A stretch of 64,000 nt of DNA from Cellvibrionaceae bacterium (GCA_028281575.1 JANQJP010000037.1:37197-101196), one strand, 5' to 3'. Counted from the first letter of the stretch, positions 28,285 to 36,869 are shown. Translations and numbers: made by a program. Notes: generated by a model not told the origin, from the letters alone.

Positions 28285-28848
28285 TTAGACGACACTATAC
28301 TCGGTTTTACCAATTATTAAGTCGCAGATACTTAACAACCATACATGATGAACGCTTTCAATAATATTATAAGCGCGAGAGTCGACCCAAAAATTTATAT
28401 CACCGATTTTCTTAAGTGGGTTATTTTCGTTGAATCCAGTAAATGTAATTAAATTTAAACCACTCTCTTTTGAATACTTTGCAGCGTTCACAACGTTCGG
28501 CGAATTCCCACTACAGCTTATCAAGACAACAGTATCATTTTCTTCGCCATAGAACTCAATTGCTTTTTTAACCCAGTTCTCGTAGCCGTAGTCATTAGAG
28601 AAAGCGGTAATAAATGCCGACTCATTGAAGTTGACTGATCGTATTTTTGCCTGCTTGGTAAAGTCCAAAGATCCGTGGTTAGCGATTGAAGCGCTAGCAC
28701 CGTTCCCTGCAAATATTAACTTTCCGCCGCTGCTTGCACCATCTGTTATCATTTGCTTAGCAGCAATAACATTGTCAGCTATACCTGATGTATTAAGTAG
28801 GCGAGCACATTCGATATAATAATCGGAAATAAAATTTCGTTCGCTCAA
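28285..28848 (-). CDS. SIS-domain phosphosugar isomerase (GmhA-like)
   Basis: A 187-residue SIS-fold protein like phosphoheptose isomerase GmhA/DiaA. GKLIFAGNGASASIANHGS is the GmhA-type GNGxSA motif. VVLISCSGNSPNVVNAAKYS is the SIS phosphate-binding Ser-x-Ser-Gly-like loop. A C-terminal HHVWLLSICDLI segment includes histidines near the GmhA metal site. GmhA converts sedoheptulose-7-P to D-glycero-manno-heptose-7-P. Here the enzyme may act on a related ketose phosphate feeding the cyclase or the aldolase branch, which is inference. Confidence 0.85.
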   Translation of the reverse strand: MSERNFISDYYIECARLLNTSGIADNVIAAKQMITDGASSGGKLIFAGNGASASIANHGSLDFTKQAKIRSVNFNESAFITAFSNDYGYENWVKKAIEFYGEENDTVVLISCSGNSPNVVNAAKYSKESGLNLITFTGFNENNPLKKIGDINFWVDSRAYNIIESVHHVWLLSICDLIIGKTEYSVV

Positions 28849-28872
28849 AAGATAGCTCCTATATAAGTATAA

Positions 28873-29919
28873 TTAAGCCGTTACGCCCGGATCTTCTATA
28901 TTAAATCGCTCTCTCCATTGCGAGTCAGCAAAGTAAATTTTATAAACCAATCTCATCGTTTCCAATGCTTCTGTTGAAGTTCCATTCTTTAGTTCCACAT
29001 TTTGAACGATACTACTTGTGAATTCGTCAATTTCAGATTGCCACGATGGATCATTATTATACCTAATTAGCGTTTCCTTTGGGTCGCCACTATCCGTCTC
29101 ATGATCACATTCCGCGATCAACAAAGTTTCCGCACCGTAACTTTTTGTACCTGTGAGTAGCCCACCTAAAATTACACTTCCGCGTTCGAAGTTTATATCC
29201 AGATTAAATCGATGCCGCCACTGTGTGGCGGATGAATTTAACATTCCAATGATGCCATCTTCGGTACGCATTATTGCGTAAGCGTTATCTTCTATGTCGT
29301 ACTTCCAATAACTATTTGTCACAAAGCTATGCACTTCGGTAAACTCTCCTGCGAATAACCGCATGAGGTCCACCATATGGATTCCTTGGTCTAACAGTAT
29401 TCCACCACCGGCTATTTCTCTTTTGCTTCGCCAATCATTTTGATTAAAACTTACGACCTTTGATTTCCCATACACACCACGCAAGTTAATAACTTTTCCA
29501 AGTTTCCCTGATCGAACAATTTCTAAAGCGTCTATTACAGATTCATGATATCTGTGATTAAACCCGTACATTAACTTTTGATTTGGATGAGAAGATTCCA
29601 CATCTAATACACGCCTAATATCATCTAAGTTTCTTCCCGGCGGCTTTTCACAAAAAACATGCAGACCCTTCTGCAACCCTGCAATAGTCACCTCGGCTGC
29701 AATTTCATTTGTCATACAGACAATAAGCACATCTAAATTATCAGCTAGAAGATCTTTATAATGAGAAAAGTAGTTTACGCCATCATCAAAATTCCCCGCA
29801 CCATCAAGACTTCTGTCACATACAGCAACCAGCTTCAAATTTGGGTTTCGATTAACGCATTGATGTCTCCGCTTACCTACAACGCCATACCCAGCGATAC
29901 CAACTCTCAACCTGCTCAT
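28873..29919 (-). CDS. Gfo/Idh/MocA family oxidoreductase
   Basis: A 348-residue NAD(P)-dependent sugar or inositol dehydrogenase type. The N-terminal Rossmann motif is LRVGIAGYGVVGKRRHQCV, and HVFCEKPPGRNLDDIRR supplies the EKP catalytic Lys. GGILLDQGIHMVDLMRLFAG shows the D-x-x-x-H pair used in hydride transfer. It is cytoplasmic and probably oxidises or reduces a cyclitol or nucleotide sugar. It lies 24 nt upstream of the SIS gene and just downstream of the methyltransferase in one transcript. Confidence 0.88.
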   Translation of the reverse strand: MSRLRVGIAGYGVVGKRRHQCVNRNPNLKLVAVCDRSLDGAGNFDDGVNYFSHYKDLLADNLDVLIVCMTNEIAAEVTIAGLQKGLHVFCEKPPGRNLDDIRRVLDVESSHPNQKLMYGFNHRYHESVIDALEIVRSGKLGKVINLRGVYGKSKVVSFNQNDWRSKREIAGGGILLDQGIHMVDLMRLFAGEFTEVHSFVTNSYWKYDIEDNAYAIMRTEDGIIGMLNSSATQWRHRFNLDINFERGSVILGGLLTGTKSYGAETLLIAECDHETDSGDPKETLIRYNNDPSWQSEIDEFTSSIVQNVELKNGTSTEALETMRLVYKIYFADSQWRERFNIEDPGVTA

Positions 29920-29943
29920 ATCAGGCTTCCATAAAAAAAAGAA

Positions 29944-30933
29944 TCAACAAGGGACACGACCATATACCCATGCATGGGAGCTAAGCTCGTTTTCTGCGAG
30001 AAATTTTTGAAAAGCATTCGCCCGACTTGAATCTCTCAATATATTTTTTAGAAATCTTTGCTCCTCCAGAATGCTTGGATTTTCTCGATATGCTTTTGAA
30101 ACAATATCTACGTCAAGCTGACCGGGCGTAGTTACTGATACGTCCACTAACCCTGCTTGCTCAAACAGCAAGCGAAAGCCTTCCACCGATAGAAAATTTA
30201 TATGGTGTGGTGGGAAAATTTGATTTGATCGATCCCATAGCAGTTGAAGATCGAACCCGTCGACAGACAGCGTGCTCAGAAACACGATGCCGCCAGGCCG
30301 TGTTAACCGCTTTAGGTGCTTAACGAATTCAAGGGGAGAAAAAACGTGTTCTAATACTTCAAAACAGACTACGAGGTCCGCGAATCCGTCAAATCCGGTA
30401 ACATCTTCTACAATGGATTCGCAGGTTTCAAACCCCTTAGCTCGACATTCCGCTGCAAGCGAATTCGAAGGCTCAACCGCAATGAGGCTCCCTTCATCAT
30501 GATGCGCACGCCATTCGTCTAAGAAGATACCAAACCCTGCACCAACGTCGATGATTCTTTTAACCTCAAGCCCTTGCTTTTTTACAATTGATGAAAGACG
30601 TTCTACCCGCGGTCGAAAAATTCTCTCCCGTCGAACCTCAGCTATCGCGGGGAAAAAAACGTTTGCCCAATAATTAGAGGATTCCGAATCCCGATAGAAC
30701 GCTTCAAATGCAGATAGGGAAGCTCTTGGGCTCTGGTAGAGAGTCCCACAAGCCTTACATTGAACATACTGGAACCCTAGCTTCGAGAATGCCCGATTGG
30801 AGTCTTCGCCCCCGCATGCGACGCAAGGAATATCTTTGCGTTCTTCTCCTCCAAAGCAGTTTTCGGCATCCTTCTGGCTTAATTCAAGGTATTTTTTATA
30901 TAAAGCCTCAGGGCGTATATCGCTCTCTTTCAC
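29944..30933 (-). CDS. SAM-dependent methyltransferase with N-terminal zinc ribbon
   Basis: A 329-residue class I methyltransferase. The N-terminal cysteines CVACGG and CKACGTLYQSPRAS make a zinc ribbon. The SAM site is RIIDVGAGFGIFLDEW near 126, with ADLVVCFEVLEHVFSP later. The organisation matches the other ribbon methyltransferase at 14957-15976 but the sequences are clearly different. It probably methylates a sugar or intermediate of the block. Its start overlaps the cytidylyltransferase stop by 4 nt. Confidence 0.86.
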   Translation of the reverse strand: MKESDIRPEALYKKYLELSQKDAENCFGGEERKDIPCVACGGEDSNRAFSKLGFQYVQCKACGTLYQSPRASLSAFEAFYRDSESSNYWANVFFPAIAEVRRERIFRPRVERLSSIVKKQGLEVKRIIDVGAGFGIFLDEWRAHHDEGSLIAVEPSNSLAAECRAKGFETCESIVEDVTGFDGFADLVVCFEVLEHVFSPLEFVKHLKRLTRPGGIVFLSTLSVDGFDLQLLWDRSNQIFPPHHINFLSVEGFRLLFEQAGLVDVSVTTPGQLDVDIVSKAYRENPSILEEQRFLKNILRDSSRANAFQKFLAENELSSHAWVYGRVPC

Positions 30934-31706
30934 TGTTCAATATACCTGTGGATCACCGGATCTGTTCTTAAGCATTGTTCCGCTTTCTTTAATTCTTCTT
31001 CTGTATCTACACCAATCATAAAATCATCAATGGGAAGCATCCGGATTGAGCCTCCACTTTCCAACACACGATTCATATCCACGGATTCGTATCTTTCTAA
31101 TTCCGTCTCCTTCATAGCATTAAACCTGCTCAATGCTGACCGCCTAAAAGCAATGATTCCGGTTTGCATATACTTGGGCAGGTGCTCCCAACCTTTCCAT
31201 GGTGAAGGAATAGGCTCTCTCGAGTAGTACATCGCATTACTATTACAGTCGGCAACAACCTTAACATTATTCCGGTCTAAAAATTCCGATTCGGTTTTTA
31301 ATTGACTCATAATATTAACAATTTGAACACTCTCTTCTTCGAAATGCCTAAAGATTTCCGATATTCGTTCTGGAATAATTAGTGGTTCATCTCCTTGAAC
31401 CATGACGACCACATCGAATGTCTGATTAAGGTTATTCTCTATAATATCAATGGCTTCAGCTGTTCTTGTTGAAGCCCGATCATGTGAGGTGGAGGTCATT
31501 ACTGCATTACCACCAATGCTTTCCACATAATCGAATATTGCCTTGTCACAGGTAGCAACGTATACAGCTGAAAGACCTGTAGCGAGCTTTGTGCGGTGGT
31601 AACAGTGACCAACCATTGGCATACCCAGTAGCGGAGCTAAAGGCTTGCCGGGAAAGCGACTCGCTCCCAGTCTTGCCGGAATAATTCCTATAACTTTCAT
31701 TGTCAA
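30930..31706 (-). CDS. CMP-sugar cytidylyltransferase (KdsB-like)
   Basis: A 258-residue nucleotidyltransferase of the CMP-Kdo synthetase family. The N-terminus IGIIPARLGASRFPGKPLAP is the KdsB nucleotide-binding signature. VVVMVQGDEPLI is the QGDEP metal motif, and IPSPWKGW-like and YMQTGIIAFRRSAL segments follow. The typical HxSGTDR is changed to SHDRASTRTAE, so the sugar substrate may differ from Kdo. It should activate a 3-deoxy-2-ketoacid sugar as its CMP derivative. It overlaps the aldolase and methyltransferase by 4 nt on each side. Confidence 0.88.
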   Translation of the reverse strand: MTMKVIGIIPARLGASRFPGKPLAPLLGMPMVGHCYHRTKLATGLSAVYVATCDKAIFDYVESIGGNAVMTSTSHDRASTRTAEAIDIIENNLNQTFDVVVMVQGDEPLIIPERISEIFRHFEEESVQIVNIMSQLKTESEFLDRNNVKVVADCNSNAMYYSREPIPSPWKGWEHLPKYMQTGIIAFRRSALSRFNAMKETELERYESVDMNRVLESGGSIRMLPIDDFMIGVDTEEELKKAEQCLRTDPVIHRYIEQ

Positions 31707-32470
31707 ACTCCTTTCGTAACTGATGTACCAGTCCGCGCAACAACGTCTAGCATTCTGATATCTACGCTGTATGCAATAATTTTATAGCCCTCGGATATGG
31801 CACTCTCTAATCTTTCTAAATCAGGCTCCACAATATGGATTCCTGACGGCCGCCCTGCCCTTAGTCCGGCAGAAAGTATCGAGTTAAGAACATCCTTAAA
31901 CTCTTCGCGGTGGAATTGCCCAGGGATTCCCATAGAACAAGAAAGATCATATGGGCCAATTATAAATCCATCTACACCATCCACTTCCAAAATTTCCTGT
32001 AAATTTTTTAGCGCATCAATATGCTCTATCTGGACAATCACAACAGGGCCGTTCTTCTGCCAATCAATATACTCGCTAAAATTCGTTCCATATCCTTGAG
32101 CCCGAGCTAGCCCAACGCCGCGCACCCCTTTAGGCGCATAACGAGTTGCTGCAACTGCATCCTCCGCATCTTTGGGAGAGTTAACCATGGGAACCACAAC
32201 TCCCTGCGCTCCCGCATCCATTACCCGTTTAATTTGATTTTTATCATTAGAAGTCAAGCGAACAAGCGCTGAGACACCTGAAAGATCAATCACTCGAATC
32301 AGATCTCCCGCTTGATCAATTGAAATTACTGAATGCTCAAGGTCGACAACCAACCACTCAAAACCTGCGTTCGCTAATATCTCTGCTACACCAGAATTTC
32401 CAAGCGTGATCCAACTGCCTATTAGGGGGCGATTTTCTCCAAGGGCCGCCTTAAGATTTCTCTTTTGCAA
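31703..32470 (-). CDS. HpcH/HpaI-family class II pyruvate aldolase
   Basis: A 255-residue metal-dependent aldolase of the HpaI/2-dehydro-3-deoxy-aldarate family. LVVDLEHSVISIDQA carries the catalytic His; VVIVQIEHIDALKN has the metal-ligand Glu; DGFIIGPYDLSCSMGIPGQF holds the metal-ligand Asp; and ALVRLTSNDKNQIKRVMDAG the substrate Arg. Such enzymes cleave, or in reverse form, 3-deoxy-2-ketoacids from pyruvate and an aldehyde. Next to a KdsB-like enzyme, a synthetic role is attractive: pyruvate plus a sugar aldehyde to an ulosonic acid, then a CMP derivative. This role is inferred. Confidence 0.87.
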   Translation of the reverse strand: MQKRNLKAALGENRPLIGSWITLGNSGVAEILANAGFEWLVVDLEHSVISIDQAGDLIRVIDLSGVSALVRLTSNDKNQIKRVMDAGAQGVVVPMVNSPKDAEDAVAATRYAPKGVRGVGLARAQGYGTNFSEYIDWQKNGPVVIVQIEHIDALKNLQEILEVDGVDGFIIGPYDLSCSMGIPGQFHREEFKDVLNSILSAGLRAGRPSGIHIVEPDLERLESAISEGYKIIAYSVDIRMLDVVARTGTSVTKGV

Positions 32471-32540
32471 CTATCTTCCTCCAGTTAGTTAATCTACGCG
32501 ATTTCCAGATGAAAGATCGGAAATAATCATTTGTAGATAT

Positions 32541-34373
32541 TTACAGGTTTTGTGCCGAAACGAATCTTTCAAATCTTGTTCCTCGCTGATTTTTCAAATA
32601 ATCATATGTACCTTGTTCGATTATTCGACCCTTACCAAAAACATAAATGTAATCAACATTTCGAATAGTAGAAAGCCGATGGGCAATAATGATTATGGTC
32701 AAGCTCCCCTTTAATTCATCGATACTTTTTTGAATAGCCAGCTCGGACTCCGAATCAAGAGCACTAGTCGCCTCATCCAAGATCAACACACTAGGATTCC
32801 GGAAAAGCTCACGAGCAATCACCAAGCGCTGCCGCTGCCCGCCAGATAATCGAATACCTCTATCACCCACAACAGTATCGAAGCCGTTCGGCAATGAATC
32901 AATAAAATCCTCCAAGTGCGCTCTGCGCGCAGCGGTCCGCACCCGAGTCATCAGTTCAGTACAATCTTCGGCGCCCATATAACCAAGACGGATATTGTTT
33001 GCAATACTATCGTCAAACACCACCGCATCCTGAGATACATATCCAATTTTCTCCCGCCAACTTGACAGCTCTACTTCGCTTGCATCGACCCCGTCTATCA
33101 CCACTTTCCCTCGCTGCGGCTTGAGCATCAGAGTAACCATATCAACCATTGTCGATTTCCCTGCTCCCGACTCACCCACAAATGCAACTGAACTACGGAC
33201 CGATATTTCGGCATTAACGCCACTAATAACATCGCCAAGATTAGGACCATAAGAGAATGAAACATCTATAAAACGGATTTGTTGGTCGAAGGTATCCAAT
33301 ATTTTCCGCCCATTATTCTCCCTGTTATTCTTCTGAACCTCGAATTCATCATGCACTATTTCCATACTTCCGATGAACTCCATTGTATTTTGCCAGTATC
33401 CTTGTACCTGAAGTACCGAGTTCATACCTCGGTAAAAAAGTGCAATAGAAACCAAAATAGGCGACAACGGCTCATCAAAAACTATCAACTGCAACATGAC
33501 TATACCCATAATCATCAACACAGCTACAGGCTCCCTTACCGCTTGGGTAAAAGCGGCTGACACTCCGGTTCTAATTTCATAATCTGTAAGATTGGAGATC
33601 GCGCTGGTCAAACGTGCTTTCTGATTTTTCATCCTGTTAGTAGCAACTAAATACTTCAAAGCCTGCAAGGATTCAATTAGCAATTTAGAAAGATTCCCAT
33701 TTTCAATAGCTGCACCACGCGATTGAATTCTGACGAAGGCACTAAGCCATCTAAATAAAAACAATAGTCCGACGCCTATAATCAATATTGCCACCCCAAA
33801 TTTCCACGCAACCAAAAATGCCAAGATCAGGTATATTTGAGCACTTATAAGAAATGACACAAGTTGAGTGAAAGCGTGAAATGATTGTAGAGCACGGTTT
33901 GCCTGTTCGTTGATCACATTAATAAAATGGCCAGTATCACGACTTGCATAGTACGCAAAATCCATTTGGCTATAGGCGTCAAATAATCTGCCCTTGATTT
34001 TTTTAAGAAGCTGTCCTTTCAAATAAGCATTCCAACCAAGCGCCCCAAAAAGCATTATTCCCTTAAATGCAAAAGCCACCGTGATCAAAATCAAAATTGC
34101 AACGACAGAGCCCTGAAGATGGAAGAATGAAAGAAACTGATATAAATATTGTGATACACCACTATGGCTGACAGTGGCGCCTTGATTTGTGGTGCTAACG
34201 TCGATAATTTCTAGTAATGGCAACACCATTACTATTCCGAAGCCATCTGCAAGACCAGCGACAAGCGCTAGAAAAAAAACCACATATATTCGTCGCCCCA
34301 AATAAATTTGGAACAACGTAAAGTAGTGGGGCAAATCGGAAATAGGGTTTTTCAAATGATGTTTATTTATCAA
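32541..34373 (-). CDS. ABC exporter, MsbA/PglK-like (likely lipid-linked glycan flippase)
   Basis: A 610-residue half-transporter. Six membrane helices lie in about the first 320 residues, followed by an ATPase domain with Walker A GESGAGKST (400-408), LSGGQRQRLVIARELF, and Walker B SVLILDEATSALDS. It is homodimeric by family precedent. No Wzx flippase gene is visible in the locus, so this transporter may flip the undecaprenyl-linked repeat unit, as PglK does. The start at 34373 overlaps the end of the truncated dehydratase frame. Confidence 0.88.
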   Translation of the reverse strand: MINKHHLKNPISDLPHYFTLFQIYLGRRIYVVFFLALVAGLADGFGIVMVLPLLEIIDVSTTNQGATVSHSGVSQYLYQFLSFFHLQGSVVAILILITVAFAFKGIMLFGALGWNAYLKGQLLKKIKGRLFDAYSQMDFAYYASRDTGHFINVINEQANRALQSFHAFTQLVSFLISAQIYLILAFLVAWKFGVAILIIGVGLLFLFRWLSAFVRIQSRGAAIENGNLSKLLIESLQALKYLVATNRMKNQKARLTSAISNLTDYEIRTGVSAAFTQAVREPVAVLMIMGIVMLQLIVFDEPLSPILVSIALFYRGMNSVLQVQGYWQNTMEFIGSMEIVHDEFEVQKNNRENNGRKILDTFDQQIRFIDVSFSYGPNLGDVISGVNAEISVRSSVAFVGESGAGKSTMVDMVTLMLKPQRGKVVIDGVDASEVELSSWREKIGYVSQDAVVFDDSIANNIRLGYMGAEDCTELMTRVRTAARRAHLEDFIDSLPNGFDTVVGDRGIRLSGGQRQRLVIARELFRNPSVLILDEATSALDSESELAIQKSIDELKGSLTIIIIAHRLSTIRNVDYIYVFGKGRIIEQGTYDYLKNQRGTRFERFVSAQNL

Positions 34374-34776
34374 ACTGGCACGTTATTGTATTAGTAAACA
34401 TCTTGTAACTTTCGTTTACCCAAAAATAAATGAACGATATCAAGGTGATGAAGCCAAAGCTGGGTGATTGTTCTTCTTTATGACGAAAAGCAGTTAACCA
34501 GCTTTTTCTTTCAACTTCAAGCGCCTTACCAAAAGAACTACGGATATCTCTCACCAACTCAACAAGGTTGTCTTCGCTAATATCAACAACATGCAGTTTT
34601 CTCGGGTTACGCCTAAAAACCTCTTTGGTGACTGTTTGACCTATCGAACCTGCGCCACCTAAAATCAAAAATCTAGACTCGCGAACCAAACCCCTTAGCA
34701 AGCCCGAGCTAGCACACAAATCCTCGCTAAAAAGCTGGTTTTCTCTGCCGATTAAAGACAAAACGCCGTTTATCAT
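34363..34776 (-). pseudogene. Truncated nucleotide-sugar 4,6-dehydratase (FlaA1/PglF-type)
   Basis: The N-terminal 90 residues match polysaccharide dehydratases of the FlaA1/CapD type: RFLILGGAGSIGQTVTKEVF, NPRKLHVVDISEDNLVELVR, DIRSSFG. Immediately after FG the family match ends and about 50 unrelated residues follow to the stop. The catalytic Y/K and most of the Rossmann domain are missing, so it is non-functional. The truncated neuB and neuC elsewhere in the window belong to the same class of pathway (UDP-GlcNAc to a legionaminate-like sugar). Confidence 0.85.
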
Positions 34777-34790
34777 ACTTACACTTGTTA

Positions 34791-35849
34791 TTATTCCGAA
34801 ACGGCTGCTTTATCGTAGGGGGAAAAGTAGAAGTACCGCATCAAGAGATAAATGATCGATAGTGCTCCTCCCAACATCACCCCTAAAACACATATTAACG
34901 CTCTTTTAGGTCTAGCCTTTAACTCAGGAACTATAGGCGCATCAATCGTTTTAAACACATATTGCTCCCTTACTGCTGCAAACATAACGGTTTTGTATTG
35001 CTCTTCAATTAGTTCGTAGAAAACGGTTTGTAGTTCAGCAATTGATGTCTTTTCTAGCTGATCACTTAAATATTGAATACTCTCGTTAGCCTCAGCAACG
35101 TCACGCGCCTTCATTTCTTTATTAATGTCGCCAACTATTTTATCCACCCATTCTTTGCCTAAATAGGGAGAATAAAACTCAATCCCAACCCGAACAAACG
35201 GAGGTGTTTCTTCTTGTTCTACAGAAAGTATTTGAATAAAGCGCTTATAAGCTTCTTGCATACTTGGCTTTCCATCACGCGTAGGGCCTGACTCTCGGGC
35301 CCATTTCTTTTCCTCAACATCGTATATATTTGGGTCAATTTTCAACTCATTTCTGCCTTGATCCCAACCATTTGCAGCCATTAGAGGCACCAACAAGTCA
35401 TTTCTTTCTATAAACTTAGTAATAAATTCACGCGACTTTAATACTTCTATGGCCAGGCTAGTTTTATTGCTCCCCCCCCCTAAACTTACACCTGCCAAGC
35501 CAGCCAGACCACCAAATTGCCCAGCCAAACCGTTTAACCCTCCGCCAGAATTTTCTTCTGCTGGCGCCAACAACGTTTCGGATCTATAAATATTTGGCAA
35601 CGATAATGAGTAAATAATTGAAGCGATAGAGAAAATAAATGTAATCGCAATAACAATCCACTTGCCTTGCCATACTACAATCCAAAGCCCGCGCAAATCT
35701 ATCTCATCATCGTCTCTCTGCAACCCTCGGACATCTATAGGGAGCTGAATCGATTTATCTCGAGTAGAAATGTCTTCAAGCTTATTTTCAATTTGATCTA
35801 GGCGCGATGCGAGATCCTGATCGGGAATTTGATTTATTGACATAGGCAA
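34791..35849 (-). CDS. wzz: Wzz-type polysaccharide chain-length determinant
   Basis: A 352-residue inner-membrane protein. A cytoplasmic N-terminal stretch is followed by TM1 (WIVIAITFIFSIASIIYSLS), a long periplasmic helical region (about 80-310), and TM2 (ALICVLGVMLGGALSIIYLL) preceded by the ELKARPKRAL Pro/Arg motif. It sets the modal length of the glycan made by the polymerase. A nine-G tract in codons for SLGGGSNK (35472-35480) may slip. It is the first structural gene after the MarR_EPS regulator. Confidence 0.9.
   Translation of the reverse strand: MPMSINQIPDQDLASRLDQIENKLEDISTRDKSIQLPIDVRGLQRDDDEIDLRGLWIVVWQGKWIVIAITFIFSIASIIYSLSLPNIYRSETLLAPAEENSGGGLNGLAGQFGGLAGLAGVSLGGGSNKTSLAIEVLKSREFITKFIERNDLLVPLMAANGWDQGRNELKIDPNIYDVEEKKWARESGPTRDGKPSMQEAYKRFIQILSVEQEETPPFVRVGIEFYSPYLGKEWVDKIVGDINKEMKARDVAEANESIQYLSDQLEKTSIAELQTVFYELIEEQYKTVMFAAVREQYVFKTIDAPIVPELKARPKRALICVLGVMLGGALSIIYLLMRYFYFSPYDKAAVSE
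35472..35480 (-). repeat. Nine-base G/C homopolymer inside wzz
   Basis: A run of nine C on the plus strand encodes three Gly residues in wzz. A one-base slip would put the remaining two-thirds of the protein out of frame, the usual basis of phase variation. Only the in-frame state is visible here. Confidence 0.7.
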
Positions 35850-35912
35850 AATTTATGGTTTACTGGGCAGCGATGATCCATCTGAAGCTTAGGTGTTTGG
35901 AAACAAGGATTT

Positions 35913-36236
35913 CTAGCCCAGCTCAGACTTAAGCGACTCAATCTCAGCCTTAAGTGATTCATACTCGTTAATCTTACGTTTCAAAAATCTGGCAGTTAGC
36001 GCTGTTTTTTCTGTAATTCCCTTTGGTGTAAGGAAGTAGGCATAAGCCATTTTATTATCGCTATTCCGGAAATTTTTTACTTTAACTAATCCTTTATCGA
36101 CAAGAGCCCGAACGCAGTAGTTAACTCCCCCAAGACTAATGCCTAGCGCATCAGCAAGCTGGCGCTGGGACATTTCAGGGTTTTCCTGCAAAAGTCGTAG
36201 AACGCGAAAACGTGTATCTTCTTGTTTGTCGCCCAC
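35913..36236 (-). CDS. MarR_EPS-type transcriptional regulator
   Basis: A protein of about 107 residues, winged-helix, of the EPS-associated MarR family. The frame opens further (to 36332), but GTG 36236 has a GAGG site 8 nt upstream and gives the normal family length. [40 protein letters not shown] and [20 protein letters not shown] are the family signatures, and a charged helix ends it. The gene is first in the polysaccharide operon, below a leader of about 500 nt, and may regulate that operon. Confidence 0.87.
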   Translation of the reverse strand: MGDKQEDTRFRVLRLLQENPEMSQRQLADALGISLGGVNYCVRALVDKGLVKVKNFRNSDNKMAYAYFLTPKGITEKTALTARFLKRKINEYESLKAEIESLKSELG

Positions 36237-36729
36237 GGCGTCTGCCTCGATGTCTAAAAGTTTGTAAGGGGTTGAATGCACATTTTTACCCCACGGCCGA
36301 TGCCATTTTGGATCGGCTGCTGCATAACGCACACAAGCTTAAGCTGGAAGGCGAGCGATGCGTAAACGACAAGCACAGACCAAAACAGCACACCCGCCTA
36401 ACGATCGTCGGGCGGACGCCATGTGGATAACGCGTGGATGCCCTACGGACCGCGTGGACAAGGCGGGCAAAAATGCTGAGACATTTTTACCCCACCTTGA
36501 CCACACTCATTCACCTGTTACCCACATTCTGCCACGCAAGGAAGGCGGCTCATCAAGCAAATAACAAGAATAATTTGACGGCACGCGAACACTTGTGGGT
36601 ACAATCATCCGCCTGCATGAAGATGGGGTGCGGGGTGTTCACGTTAAACAAAATTTAGTGTTCACGCTCGTAAAAATACGCACTTGAATATTGAAAGGCT
36701 ATGCTAAACGTTTCTTTAACCTACCATAC
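36237..36729. other. Long 5' leader of the polysaccharide operon, no gene seen
   Basis: This stretch lies between the ops element and the MarR_EPS start. I see no convincing reading frame or ribosome site. It contains repeated short C-rich stretches but no clear terminator. Such a long untranslated leader is common in front of RfaH-controlled operons. Confidence 0.5.
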
Positions 36730-36741
36730 CACGCTACCGCC
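36730..36741 (-). promoter_or_regulatory. ops element for RfaH
   Basis: On the minus strand this reads GGCGGTAGCGTG, an exact match to the core ops/JUMPStart sequence that pauses RNA polymerase and recruits RfaH to the non-template strand. It lies about 80-90 nt downstream of the promoter and upstream of the polysaccharide genes, as expected. An RfaH-like gene sits at 40272-40784. Confidence 0.9.
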
Positions 36742-36809
36742 AGGGCTTGCAATCAGCCCGCATAAGATATGATGATTCCAGAAAGAGTGTTTTACATGTG
36801 TATTGCTAG

Positions 36810-36827
36810 CCGTTCAAAGCTGAACGG
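36810..36827. promoter_or_regulatory. Dyad CCGTTCA-n4-TGAACGG next to the -10
   Basis: A perfect 7-bp dyad with a 4-nt spacer directly abuts the -10 hexamer on its downstream side, spanning the probable transcription start. It could be an operator for the MarR_EPS protein or another repressor, or form a 5' RNA hairpin. No experimental basis is available. Confidence 0.55.
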
Positions 36828-36856
36828 AATATAGTTGTGTTTCGGGGATGATGCAA
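36828..36856 (-). promoter_or_regulatory. Likely sigma-70 promoter of the polysaccharide operon
   Basis: On the minus strand TTGCAT (36856-36851) and TATATT (36833-36828) are separated by 17 nt. The -10 matches 5 of 6 consensus bases and the -35 only the TTG. Its position, upstream of the ops element, supports it. Confidence 0.6.
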
Positions 36857-36869
36857 GGGTTATTTTATT

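Noticed and set aside
36577..36608. Plus-strand TTGACG and TACAAT as a promoter
   Set aside because: The spacer is 19 nt and no plus-strand gene follows; it lies in the leader of the minus-strand operon.
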